DNA of 64,000 nucleotides from Strix aluco (taxonomy: Eukaryota; Chordata; Aves; Strigiformes; Strigidae): positions 4,197,698 through 4,261,697 of the forward strand of contig NC_133939.1 in the NCBI RefSeq assembly GCF_031877795.1. Reading direction: 5' to 3'. The notes under the pieces are model-generated. The model worked only from the letters and a program-made list of their open reading frames with translations. It did no database searches and had not been told where the DNA came from. Shown here one piece after another: positions 40,083 through 51,034 of the stretch. Positions within the stretch are counted from its first letter, which is position 1. Every line of letters starts with the position of its first letter. The translations under genes were made by a program, and so were the position numbers.

Positions 40083-41009
40083 ACCCTGACTTACTCTACA
40101 AGAAAACAGCAGACTTATCCGGGAAAACTGAAATATCGTAACACTGGCTTTTTTGTGCTTTACCCTGTTCTTTCTGGTTGTCATATCAACACTACACTAC
40201 TTCTGTACCTCATGAAGAATACTGACTGGAATATATACTCTTAATTCCACTAAATATTTGGATGCCACCTCAATGTAAGACAACTAACTTTTGCAGACAC
40301 CATAATCATCACCTGAGCTATGTGGTAGCAATTGCTGAGGGTTCACAACTATTATGATCATTCTAAAGTGTTAACAGAATATTTTAACATAGCCATGGGC
40401 ATTAAGACCACAGATATGCAACTATGTTGTGTGCAGCTATGTCCATATTATCACAACAGAAGTTTGAACTCATGTGTCTGCTGATTTAAGTTAGCCTTTA
40501 TTCAATATATTCAGTCGACCCTAAAACAGGGACGTGTCATTTTTGGCAAAAGTGATTTCACAGTTGTAATGTACTTTTGTCTGTTGCTGTATCAGTGAGA
40601 AAGAGAACTCTGTCTAGCTTTCTGGTCTGAACCCTTTCTGACCATGACAAAAATAGTCTGGTATACCAGCCAAGAAATATTCATAATGGCTGAATTCAAG
40701 CTCTGTGCATAAAGCCAGCTGGAGGTTTGCTATGCACCTTATATATTCCAACTAAGCCTGTCAAGAGTAGAATAAGTGGCACTTAGACTACAGCATAAGA
40801 AGAAATCATACCACACCGAAATGACAGGTTTATCTATCCCCATTTCCTGCCTCCAAAACCCAGGAGAAGAATCTGCAGTTAGCAAAACCTTGCCAGTGCA
40901 GTGCCACCCAGTTCCCCATGATCTGCAGCTCACTGTGATTTTATGAACTATCTCATCCTCCACTCCAACATCGTTTTTCAAGTCTGAAAATGCCCGCTCA
41001 TACCTTCTC

Positions 41010-41860
41010 ATTCACCGTACGAAAGCTGCTCTGTATCTTTGATCACCTCTCTACATCTTTTCCATTTCTCCTATATTTCAACCTTAGAGTTGGGGGAGTA
41101 AGACCACAGGCAGAATCCCCAATGTGGGCACACCACAGAAATGTATAATGGCATAATGATCATTTTTGTTCTTTACTGCTTTCCTAACTATTCCTTTAAT
41201 GCTATCCGGTGTCTAAGCATTCTTCAGGATGTTAAGCTAACTTCCATGGCTCTCTTACAACCTTAAGATCTCATTCTTGAGCAGCAAAAGCTAGGTCAGA
41301 GCCTAATTCCTACGTACAGGATGTTAAGATTAAATTATATTTAATCAACACTAAATTTGAATGACATTTTATCATTCAAGTTCACAAGAGCCTTCCAGTA
41401 CTCTCTGCAACTGGCTTACGTGTTTATTATCCTGAACATCTTCTGTAGTCTCATAGCCTAAATGCTCTTCCTTCAAATTATTCCTAAATGATCTTGATAA
41501 GGAAAGAAAAGGTGGAAAGAGTATGAGTAGTGCAATTTCCAAAGCAGAGCCCTATGACATCTCCTTTTAGAGAAAAATGTTTCAACATTACTGTCTCTTA
41601 TTTCATATAATTTAACCAATCATTTATTTATGAGACAGGCGTCCCTGTTATTTTATAGGTGATTAGTTTCTTTAAGAGTCTCTGGTAAGTATTCTTGCCA
41701 AAATCCCAACAGATTGTATCAACCAGATCCCTTTTCCTGACATGCTCTTGACTCCTCCAAAGAAATTTAATAGATTCCCAAGGCATTACTTCACCTTAAG
41801 AGAACTGTGTTGACTCTTTTCCCCGCGTGGAACTTGTGCATCTGCACTAGCTCTCAGTAT
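41010..41860 (-). mobile_element. Ancient amniote-type CR1 LINE copy
   Basis: On + the sequence follows, in order, the antisense of the turtle/crocodile-type CR1: the block ending CTGCACACxATATTCAA (here mutated), AATGGCATAATGATCATTTT, TGCTTTCCTAACTATTCCT, GATCTCATTCTTGAGCAG, AATCAACACTAAATTTGAATG, AAGAGTCTCTGGTAAG, GACTCCTCCAAAGAAATTTA and GAGAACTGTGTTGACTCTTT. The collinearity over about 850 bp makes the call despite heavy divergence. Both ends are approximate. Confidence 0.85.
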
Positions 41861-42020
41861 AGGAATGAATTTCTACCTCCACAAACACTAGACAAAAATT
41901 TAACTAGGAACTCCTTCAACATAAGGTCACAAAATTGTGGGGGGTGGAGAAGAAGTGCTTGATTTGGAAAAAGAAATCAAACATCCACTTCTTTTTTTGG
42001 CACGAGGAACAAACAAAGCC

Positions 42021-42039
42021 AAAAAAAAAAAAAAAAAAA
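42021..42039 (+). repeat. A19 homopolymer
   Basis: Nineteen consecutive A in otherwise mixed sequence; simple repeat. Confidence 0.9.
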
Positions 42040-45000
42040 TCATCTTTGTGAACAAGGCAGACAAAGAGCCAATCCACCCTCCCTTGTATTCGGGGAGATC
42101 TCTTCAGCTGATTTCAATGGAAGCAAGATTGATTCCTGTTTCACCTGCTAGCCAGCTTTGCAAAGCACAGTTTGTGAAATAAGCAGCTTACATAACTGCA
42201 TATTTTCAGCACTACATACATAAATGCTTCCTCTATCCTGTATAAGGTATTTTTGGATCTGCTAAAATGCTACTGTGTTCTTCCAGGGCTTTGCATTCTT
42301 CTGCTCAGAAATTGCATAATCTGATGCCATAGGAAATAAGTGATGTTGCATAATGATTCTTATATTCACTGCAGGATTTGGATACTACACGTTTCTGTTG
42401 CAAAGCAGCCCTTCTCTGTGTTTCTGAACTGAGGTCCTTGGTTTTTGAAGAAAGGATAATCTATCAGCCACCTGCCTTTGGGGGTAGGGGGCGGTAACAA
42501 ACCAAACACCACCTTGTACCGTACTGTTACAAGCATTTCGCTTCAGAAAAATCAGTTTAACTTGGTACACCCATTTGCTACTTCTGTTTTCCCCCACTCT
42601 GGTTGTTCGCATATCTTGAGCTGTGTGCATACATTAAACACCAGAAGTTTCATATACAATGTTCTGACCTCTAACTGACCATTGATATCCTCTATCACAG
42701 GCTCATCAATACTATTGTAAAACATCTAGCTGGTATAAAAGACAGACTAAACGCTGATTAGCCTTTTATACTACTGAATTACTATTGGAATCTGTCTTAG
42801 ATCAAAATTTAGAAATGACCTTAAGTTACACTCTTCTCTTTCATCTTTCCAGCTGTCTTCATAATATGAAACAACTTTTAAAACCCAATCACAGACTTCA
42901 AGCTCTGCTCTACTCCTTTTCTCTCTTCATCCTTCGGAATTGTGCACTTTTTTCTTACCTCATTAAAGATCCATGTTATATTACTAAATAACAATAACAG
43001 ATTAAAGGATTTAAATTCAAATATTTCACAACTACAAAAACCAGGAAAATCTCAAAGTTAAGTTCACAGATACCTTACAGCCTCTTTGATTTTGCCACAT
43101 GAAGCCATTAAAATGCTCCAGTACTACCAACAAACAGTATCTTGTAATTTTCCCCAGTTACAGAACTGAAACATCATATTTTCCTCCAAGGAGTAGCATT
43201 AAGATTAATTAGTGTTTGAAAGATCTTTGAGGGTGAAGATCAATATCAAAGTGTTATTTTCAGGAATCCAGTGAATGAATCAAACTCTCACTTTAATTCA
43301 TGTGAGGCATCACACTGGTCTCAGGTAAATTTACTCGCACGCTTGTTCTTATTTTTGTAGTAGATATGAATAATTCAATATTTGCAAAGCACATTTGACA
43401 TGTAAAAGCTATACACACAAACTTCTCAGCACTAACAGCTTACATGTTTCATACTCACTATTAAAGTAACTAAACAACTGTTCACAAAAGCACATAAATT
43501 ACTGGTGAATGCACAATGCTTTGGCCTCTGTCAACACTACACTACGTACCAGTATGCACCTGATGGGAAGGGGACACTTAAAATGCTGCTGGCAGATCTC
43601 TCAGATGAGAAATGATGGTAGTACTAAGTTGTATTTAGCAAGTACCATACACGAGCAAAGAGGATTACTCCTCGATAAAGAAGCAAGCACAATGACTTGC
43701 TCATGAGCCTCTATTAAGCCTGTATTACTGACACAGCATAAGGGGTTAGAGCAACATCCAAGAGGTGTGATCCTATTCTTAGGCTGCTAGAGCTTTACAT
43801 GATGGTAACGCAATCAAGACAGCACACACAACACACAGTCACAGACTGAAGAACCACAGAGGAGCCTCCTGAGGCCTGACATGACATGTGCCACCTAACA
43901 CCCTGCAGAGACCTTCCAAAGCAGCACTCAGCCCCCTGGTTCATCTCTACTAGACGACTTTTTGGCCACAGTTGATAAACCATAAGGATGGTGAAGTTAG
44001 ATTTGCTGTGTTTCAGCAGAAAAGTCACAGCTGTACAGCTGCATTACTGATTGTGGTGTCCTCCAGAAGGTAACGGAAGGTTGGTGACAGGAAAGGACAA
44101 ACATCCTAGGAATGAAGAAAATGTCCACACTGAGAGACCTCCATTCCTCAAGCCCACTATGCTGGAAAAAGTCCAGCCTCCCACCCACACCCTGCCAGGA
44201 CTTTCTCTTTCCTTCCCTTACAGCACCTCTCACACTGAGCTAGTGACTGCTCCAGAAGAAACAGCACAAACAAGTACAGGTTCACCAGAGGATTATAAAA
44301 CCCATGTACTTTACACAGAAAAAACTATTCTTCACCCTGGCCTACACCCAACTGTTGCTAATGCCTTTGAACCCTCTCCAACAACCGACTTTTCGGTTGA
44401 AGTTGTAAACAGGGAAAGAGGACAGAGGTCAAAATGCATGTTGAGTATTTATAGGGGTGGGAGTAAGTAAGTACACACAGTGTTTCTGCTCCCAGCCCAC
44501 CTCAGTATTTCTGCCGCAGATGCCAGCTTCATATCACACAATCCAAAGTGCTATGTGTTTTAGGTGAAATATTTACTCCCCTCTCCCTAAGACATGAGAG
44601 TGATTTGCTGTAATGTCACAAAAACAGCAGCCTACAAAAGCCTAAGTCCCTGCACGGGACATATTTTCCAAAGAGGGTTTAAAAATAAATTTTAAAAAGT
44701 CCCATAAGCTGGCCAGGGCTTGCTGAAGTGCCAAACTCCTGAGAGCTTCAGCCTCTTCTGAGGCTGCAGAGGTAACATTTGCCTCAATTGACTCATTTTG
44801 ATTCAGTTATGGCTGAGAAATGCACTGAAAGTTGTAAAGGCTGTAAGTCTGCTGCTGCCTTCCTCCAAAGTCATCTCGGGTGAGAGCTTGGCTAAAATGC
44901 TCTATGCACAGCAAGGTTCAGGCACCTTCCTCTGCTTACCCTGGCCCCAAGGACCAGAGCTGAAGAGGAACCTGCACTGACTTTAAATCTGTTCACACGA

Positions 45001-46856
45001 TCAATGACAGGCTTCTTTTATTTTTATATATAAAAGCTTTATCTTAAAACTCTGCCATTTTGAGAAGTCCTACTATTTGAAATCCACTCCACACATCTCA
45101 GCTGCAGAAAGCCTGGAATGGGTACCAGATATGAATAACTCCAGTCTAATCAGTCACCATCTCACATTTGGTGTAAAAAAGTCATAAGAAAGGAGGAAAT
45201 ACTGTAAAGCCTTTCTTATCCTGCCACTGCTTAGAGAAGAACCATATTGTAATAACTACTAATTGTGAAGCGGCTTCCCTATGAAGAGATTTTCAAATAA
45301 ATCATTACTCAATTTTCTGATCCACTGGAGATAAGCCACTTACCAAATCTTTACAATAGGAGACAAAAGAGGAAGGTTAAAAATTGCAACCAGAAAAAAA
45401 AACCCCAAACATTTTTAAACACAACTTCACACACAGCTGAGAAGCGGTAAGAGTCCCTACCATATATTCTGTGATAGAAGTTATTTGCTAATTCCAGTCA
45501 CAGGGGTCAAAATGAATGCCAGCTATAAATTTAACTATCAGGCAGCAGGGGACAAAGAAATGTGAATGATAGGACCATTCTAAATCAAAAAATCAGACTG
45601 GAGGCCCAAAATACAGGAAACAAAACTGGTGTTAAAGCAAAACAAACAAAAAACCCCACTACAACAAAATCATGATTTATTTGTTTTTCACAGCCAAAGT
45701 CTGTTACAGGAACAGAGGTTCAAAGGATTCTCTCTCTCGAAACAAAAACCTACATACATTTGGGGACACAACAAAAAACTTCTAAACCAATGACAACTTT
45801 AACCTCTGCATTCTAGGATATCCCAAGACGTCTGTGGCTACACACACAGCAGTTCCTGTGAAAAGTGCCCACATTTGGGTGTCAGACCAGCTGAACCTCT
45901 CTCTCATTTCACTCATCCATTTGGTTTTTATTTCAAATGTTTTCATCTTTTCTCCCTCAAAATTATCAATCAAAATATGTTCCTTCAGTTTCTTCTGTTG
46001 AACAGACTGCCTACTGATAAAATCAGTATATCCAAACACGTGGGCCTGATGTCATCTTTCTCCGGATCAACTTAAAATACCCAATTTTTCATTTACTTGA
46101 GAGACATGTGGTTTGATATGATTAAGCTATTGCAGTACCTAAACCACCCCCCCAAAACAAAAATAAAGAGCAGCTCCACTCATTTCATTGGGAGAAAACA
46201 TGACATCATGCCCCATTCAGGTAAGCAAGAATATGACAAATCTTGCCCCAGTGAACAGTATCATTAACTGCAATGGTACTCCCAGCTTCCTCATTTATTA
46301 GGAAAATGAGGGGTAAAAATCATGTGTTCAGCACAACAGAGCCAGTTCAACCTGCTATTTTCAATAATAAAGGACGAATTCCTACCCAGCTGATAGAAAG
46401 AAAAACACATCTCTTCTTCATCTCAGAAATAAAATTAAATTATTTGTTACTGTAACACAACAGAAGAATTGTTTGATTATCCCACAAGGAAAAAAAAAAA
46501 TCACAATTGCCTAGAAGGCAAAACAATACAATTCTGCTTCTTTATACTATCTCTAGTAAATCTTATGTCATTCCCTGTATATTCCATATATATCTATTCT
46601 CCACTGCCATTCCCTTCCCCTTTAAAAGGGGGGCACAAGAAGACAACGTGCAAAATTGCAACTGAAAAATGTCTAGCACACCGACAAGCAAAAGGACAGG
46701 CCAGCTATCAGATTTATATGCAGTGATGGATAAATTAAGGTTTCACATTTCTTCTTCCCTTCTCTCAGCATCATTTTTTCAGCCCTTTCACATCACAAAT
46801 GCAACATCCATCTGTCCTTCTGAAATAAATGGCGAAAGGGTAACACTGACCATTAA

Positions 46857-46890
46857 ACACACACACACACACACAAACACGCACGCTTCA
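46857..46890 (+). repeat. (CA)n microsatellite
   Basis: An ACACAC run of about eleven dinucleotides continues into an imperfect ACAAACACGCACGC stretch. Confidence 0.9.
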
Positions 46891-46919
46891 AAAAAAGACA
46901 TTTTCATCTCAATACTTAC

Positions 46920-47100
46920 AAGGATTAAGATTTCCTATGTGATGCTCCATTTTCTTGTTTTAAAAAGATGGAAGGCACAAAAAAAAAAAAAGGAAGTGTT
47001 ACAAAATAAAAGGAAATTCCACCCACACAATCCTGCAGCCTGCTGCAAAGAAGCACAGAAGCGTGCTGACGTCACAGATTCATGAATGGATGTAAATCGG
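46920..47100 (-). other. MAP3K13: Candidate alternative non-coding first exon of MAP3K13
   Basis: Downstream (on the - strand) of the CpG island the sequence reaches a strong donor, CCTT|GTAAGTATT, with the exon end at 46920. An ATG at 46950 opens a short frame (MEHHIGNLNP). If this exon were spliced to 33179, that frame would stop after eight more codons and would be out of frame with the MAP3K13 start, making a uORF. The promoter side, splice and expression are all inferred, and no transcript evidence is available. Confidence 0.3.
47067..47074. promoter_or_regulatory. Perfect CRE palindrome TGACGTCA
   Basis: A full cAMP-response element / ATF site (extended GCTGACGTCACAG) at the edge of the intragenic CpG island. 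CREB and ATF/JUN dimers bind this sequence. Its use here is an inference from the CpG-rich context. Confidence 0.55.
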
Positions 47101-47420
47101 GCTGTTTCGAGATTCGGCGGTGCTGGCTGGGGCTGCGCACCGCGAGAGGGAGAGGGGAGCAGGGGGGCAGCCAATCCACGCAGGCACCGCCGGCCGCCTT
47201 CTGCCAGCAAAAATCTGGGCACCGAGCAGCCTGAGCCCACCGCCGAGCCACCCCGAAGGGCTGGGAGAGCTGCGCGCCTCTGTACTACGTATGCAAGGGG
47301 GGGAGAGGACGCTGAAAACAATTTGTTCATAACTGAAGTGAAGCTGTTGGGTAAAATGGCATCACTGCTGCCATTCCGCGGAGAGGACCGGGTGAGGACA
47401 TCCTCTAATGCCTTCAAGTC
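47090..47420. promoter_or_regulatory. Intragenic CpG island, candidate internal promoter
   Basis: About 330 bp of CpG-rich sequence (TTCGGCGG, GCACCGCGAG, ACCGCCGGCCGCC, ACCGCCGAGCCACCCCG, GCGCGCC) sits in AT-rich surroundings 14 kb upstream of the first MAP3K13 coding exon. A CCAAT box is at about 47169 on + and the CRE lies immediately alongside. Open frames on both strands here reflect composition and match no family I know. The island probably drives MAP3K13 (- strand), a divergent non-coding RNA (+ strand), or both. Confidence 0.6.
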
Positions 47421-50299
47421 ATCGCTCCGGCGAGTTTCTGCCCCTCCACACAGCTTGGATAACAACAGCATATCAAATAACTGCCATCTGTTATAGGAAT
47501 CAAATGTATTTAGTAATCAGAAAAGGAGTTTATCATCTCTCTGGCTTCTTTCAGGATTACAAACCCTGGGTATTATTATTAAAATAACTAAATATAAGCA
47601 TGTACTGGAAGGAAGCTGCAGGGAGAACAATAGGAGGCTTGTATTTGATTAGTGATGCAAAAGCACCAACAAAATAAAAATAGGAGCACTAACAAAATCA
47701 CGCATTCAGCTCTCATCAAACATTCCCAACAGCAGACAGACAAGCTCACAACGTCAGAAGCATTCAGAAACAAAAACTGGAGCACGCACAGTTTCACACT
47801 TGCGGCTACGTAACAAACGTTGGGCACAACATCCATGTATCACAGCCTACCAGCCATTTTCATTTCATTTTGAATTCCATGCCAATTAATATACTTAAGT
47901 CTGCATACTAGATGCAAGGGCACAGGCTGTTATTTTTGTTGCCCAAATAGATGGCAATGTTCTGGTGAACGCACGCAAGAGCGGCTATGATTAACTTGGA
48001 TCTAGACAGCGGAAGAGCATAAGTTTTGCCTTATTTTTGTATCTTTGAAATATGAGGGAAGGAGTGGAGGGATGAGCATAACCAGGAGTTAAGGTCAAGG
48101 TCTGAAGAAAAACCTAGGCTGTAAGCTCTACAATTACACCATCTCAGGGTTTACCAGAATTCATCAATTTGGTCTCTAAAACTTCTTCTAAACAATTTGT
48201 GGCCTCCAAATTAAGAGACAGAATTTCCATATTTTCACTACGCCTTTTCCTAGAAGTAGGAAGCAATTATGTCAAAATAGAATGTCCCAAAACTTACTCT
48301 GGTGGAGCACACCTTAAGAGAATGTCTGAGAGAATCCCACCTTTCCTTATGGAAAGTGGGTAACATCCCAAAATAAACCAGGACTGGATGTAACAACAAT
48401 GTGGATCTGGGTTTAGAAACCAAGAATTTTGTGCTACTTGATATCGTGTGAGCCAGCACCACTGCAACTAGCTTGTGTGGAGGGAGAAGGGCAGGATGCA
48501 AAAGCCTTCCTAGAGGCTAATACAGCCACACCTACAGAGACAATACCCAAAAATGTACTTATATGAGGGGATAGGTAGGTTTTGGCATATATTAAGACAG
48601 TAGTTTATTTTTGGATGCATCTTTGACATGGAGCAAGGAACGGACAGCCAGGGCAGTACATCCAGTTCTTCTCCAGTTCTGTTATGCCCAAAGACACTGT
48701 TTGGGAGTCAATGGACTTCTACATCTGCTTCTCAGCACATCTTCATTTCTTAGTGGTACCACAGTGTATTATCAGATACTATGACTCCACCAAAGAGTTG
48801 CAATGGTAGCAATGTATTAGCATGCTCTGAATTCAACAGCAGCCACAATAAGTTGAGCTTTAATTTTGGATTTCAGTTTTTGAACTGAGCTTTATAAAGC
48901 TGGCCAGAGAAAATTGAAATGAATGCAAATTTCTTGTTACCTACTTTCAAGATCAAAGAAAGCATAAGTTAACTTCTGCTGAAGAAATATATATTCTTTA
49001 AGGGCTAAAAGTCATAAAACACAAAGCAAAGAGATTTCTATCCACACAACGCCACCGCTGCAGATTGAGCACTACCATACACAAGGAGAAACAGGAGTGG
49101 AGGTATCGTGAGAGTCACTTCATCTTCAAAAGGATCGTTTTATGTCACGATTTAAACCCCAGTTGCATCAGGTTACTTAGGTTACCTGCTCCAACCCCCT
49201 GCCTTCCCTTCCCTTCAGAGCCTAACACTCTGCTTTACAGCCTACATCTTCACCATGGTACAAAACCAAGAGCTTCCAGACTTCCCTGGCATTTTCAAAA
49301 CAGAAACAAAAATGGTAATTTACTCTCTTACCCTAAAGCAAAAAGGAATAAATTCAGGAACTAGAAGGGGGAGCACAGTACCACATGCAAGAAGTGGAAG
49401 AAAAGGAGAAATATTGCTATAGAACAAGAAATGTCAGAATAAAAATAGAAAGGAAAATAATTTTCAGAGGTTACCAAGGGTTAATTGCAGTGACATTTAA
49501 AAAAACACCCAGCAGGGAAAATAAGTGGGAACAAAACCCCAGAAAGACTCCAGTAGAGAAAAAGAGTTTGCACATACAAGTTAAGATTTTTCTTCTCCAT
49601 GGTGACTTGATTCAGCGTACCAACACTCAATTTCATCTATGTCTCAACAGCTCAGGTGAAAATTTTCAAACACAAAGGTCCTGAATTTAATGCAAGATAA
49701 CTACCTTAACTCATCATGAAAAAGAAAAAACAATCATTGGCCTAAAATTGATGGCTGCTACAAGATTATGTTGGTAGCCAAATAACAACATTAGAAACCA
49801 AGATGGTTGCAACCAGTTACATATTTTAATAGTACATATTTCATAGCTCTTCTGATGCATCAGTGGTGAGTAACTAAGTTGATCAGTATTAGAAAGATAA
49901 ATTATTTTCCTCCTCATTCACTGGTGAAAGCAGGGAATGCTCTGAAGTATCAGATGCCCAAACACTATTCTACAGCTAAGTCTAGCTCAGTATTAATGTG
50001 AAAATAGAATTTGAAAAATGTACTAAGTACAAAGGTATAAGATATTAAAAAAAACCAAAGCTCATAAGGAACCATACAAGTGCTAGTGAAAAGTTCACAG
50101 GTAGCAGGATCTCTGAAAGGATATATGAGTAACTAAGTAACTAGACTGCTAGGAGACATATCAGGCAAAACTGGTAATAACGAGTGCAAAAAGGGAACCT
50201 AGAAGTATTAAAAAAATATCTGTTTGCCATATTTGAAAAAGACAAGATAATTAAGTACTTTCAAGCCAATTAGTAACTAATAGGAACGTTATACAGCAT

Positions 50300-50545
50300 C
50301 TGCTAGGCATAACATTTCAAGTTGGCACATCTTATCAATTTGAGCCCAGTCCTAAAATAATCATTTAACAAGTTCTCCAATCCTGTGACCTTCAATTTTA
50401 ATAAATTGGAAAACTACTAAAATTGCAGAAGACTGAGAATAACAATATTATGCCAATATTCAAAAATAGCATACGTTTGCTATTTATAGGCGTTGGTAAC
50501 TTGATGCTGATCTTGGACAAAAATCCTAATAAAACCCTTGATTGG
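50300..50545 (+). mobile_element. Old CR1 LINE internal fragment (sense)
   Basis: The order TTCTCCAATCCTGTGACC, AATTGGAAAACTAC, TTGCAGAAGACTGAGAA, TATGCCAATATTCAAAAATAG and GGCGTTGGTAACTTGATGCTGATCTTGG (joined here only as landmarks) parallels the reverse-transcriptase coding region of old CR1 elements. It is highly diverged and the frame is destroyed. Confidence 0.6.
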
Positions 50546-50549
50546 AAAG

Positions 50550-50640
50550 GATGGTTCTGCAGCATCGGACCAAAGGCCTGTTCATCCCTGTCTCTGACAG
50601 TGGACAATAACAGACACACAGGGAAGCAGAAAATCAAAGC
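50550..50640 (-). mobile_element. Old CR1 LINE 3' fragment (antisense)
   Basis: On + it reads GCATCGGACCAAAGGCCTGT, then TCTCTGACAGTGGACAATAA. This is the antisense of the old CR1 3' end (consensus phrase TCAGACCAAAGGTCCATCTA). It directly abuts a sense-orientation CR1 fragment. Confidence 0.75.
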
Positions 50641-51008
50641 AAATGCCTAGTATTTCTTATGGCATATTCCACTTAAAAAAGCAGAAAACTAGAAAAGAGA
50701 TGAAAGTGACTCAAAGGTTATTTCATAATTATACATCAATAAGGCCGTTTATAAATCTACTCAGTACACAACTGGGGGTATAAGAGGGACTCCACGGTGA
50801 AAACTTTCTACCTAGGTGAGTAAATAGGTGAAGTGAAACTGCAAATGATTCTCTAACAGGAGAAAACCTAGGCAAGTACTTGCATAGATAGATGGCTAGA
50901 GAGACATTTTATTGTCAAATTCTAAAATCTGTGAAATCTTTGACCTGCTCTTCTAACCCTGTGGGCAAACATTCCTCTTCTGAATGCCCTAATCTTCAGC
51001 AGTAGGGT

Positions 51009-51034
51009 GGATGATGGGAGGGGAGGGAGGGGAG
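51009..51034 (+). repeat. G-rich GGGAGGGG tract (G4-prone)
   Basis: Four G runs of three to four bases separated by single A residues satisfy the G-quadruplex motif. It lies on the strand antisense to MAP3K13. Confidence 0.7.

Noticed and set aside
44051-44470. 139-codon + strand open frame in the MAP3K13 5' region
   Set aside because: No recognisable domain or convincing splice context; length is within what chance allows in 31 kb.
46935-47471. 178-codon open frame on the - strand over the CpG island
   Set aside because: Composition-driven; continues through a poly(T) run and has no recognisable domain. The region is better treated as a promoter and possible non-coding exon.
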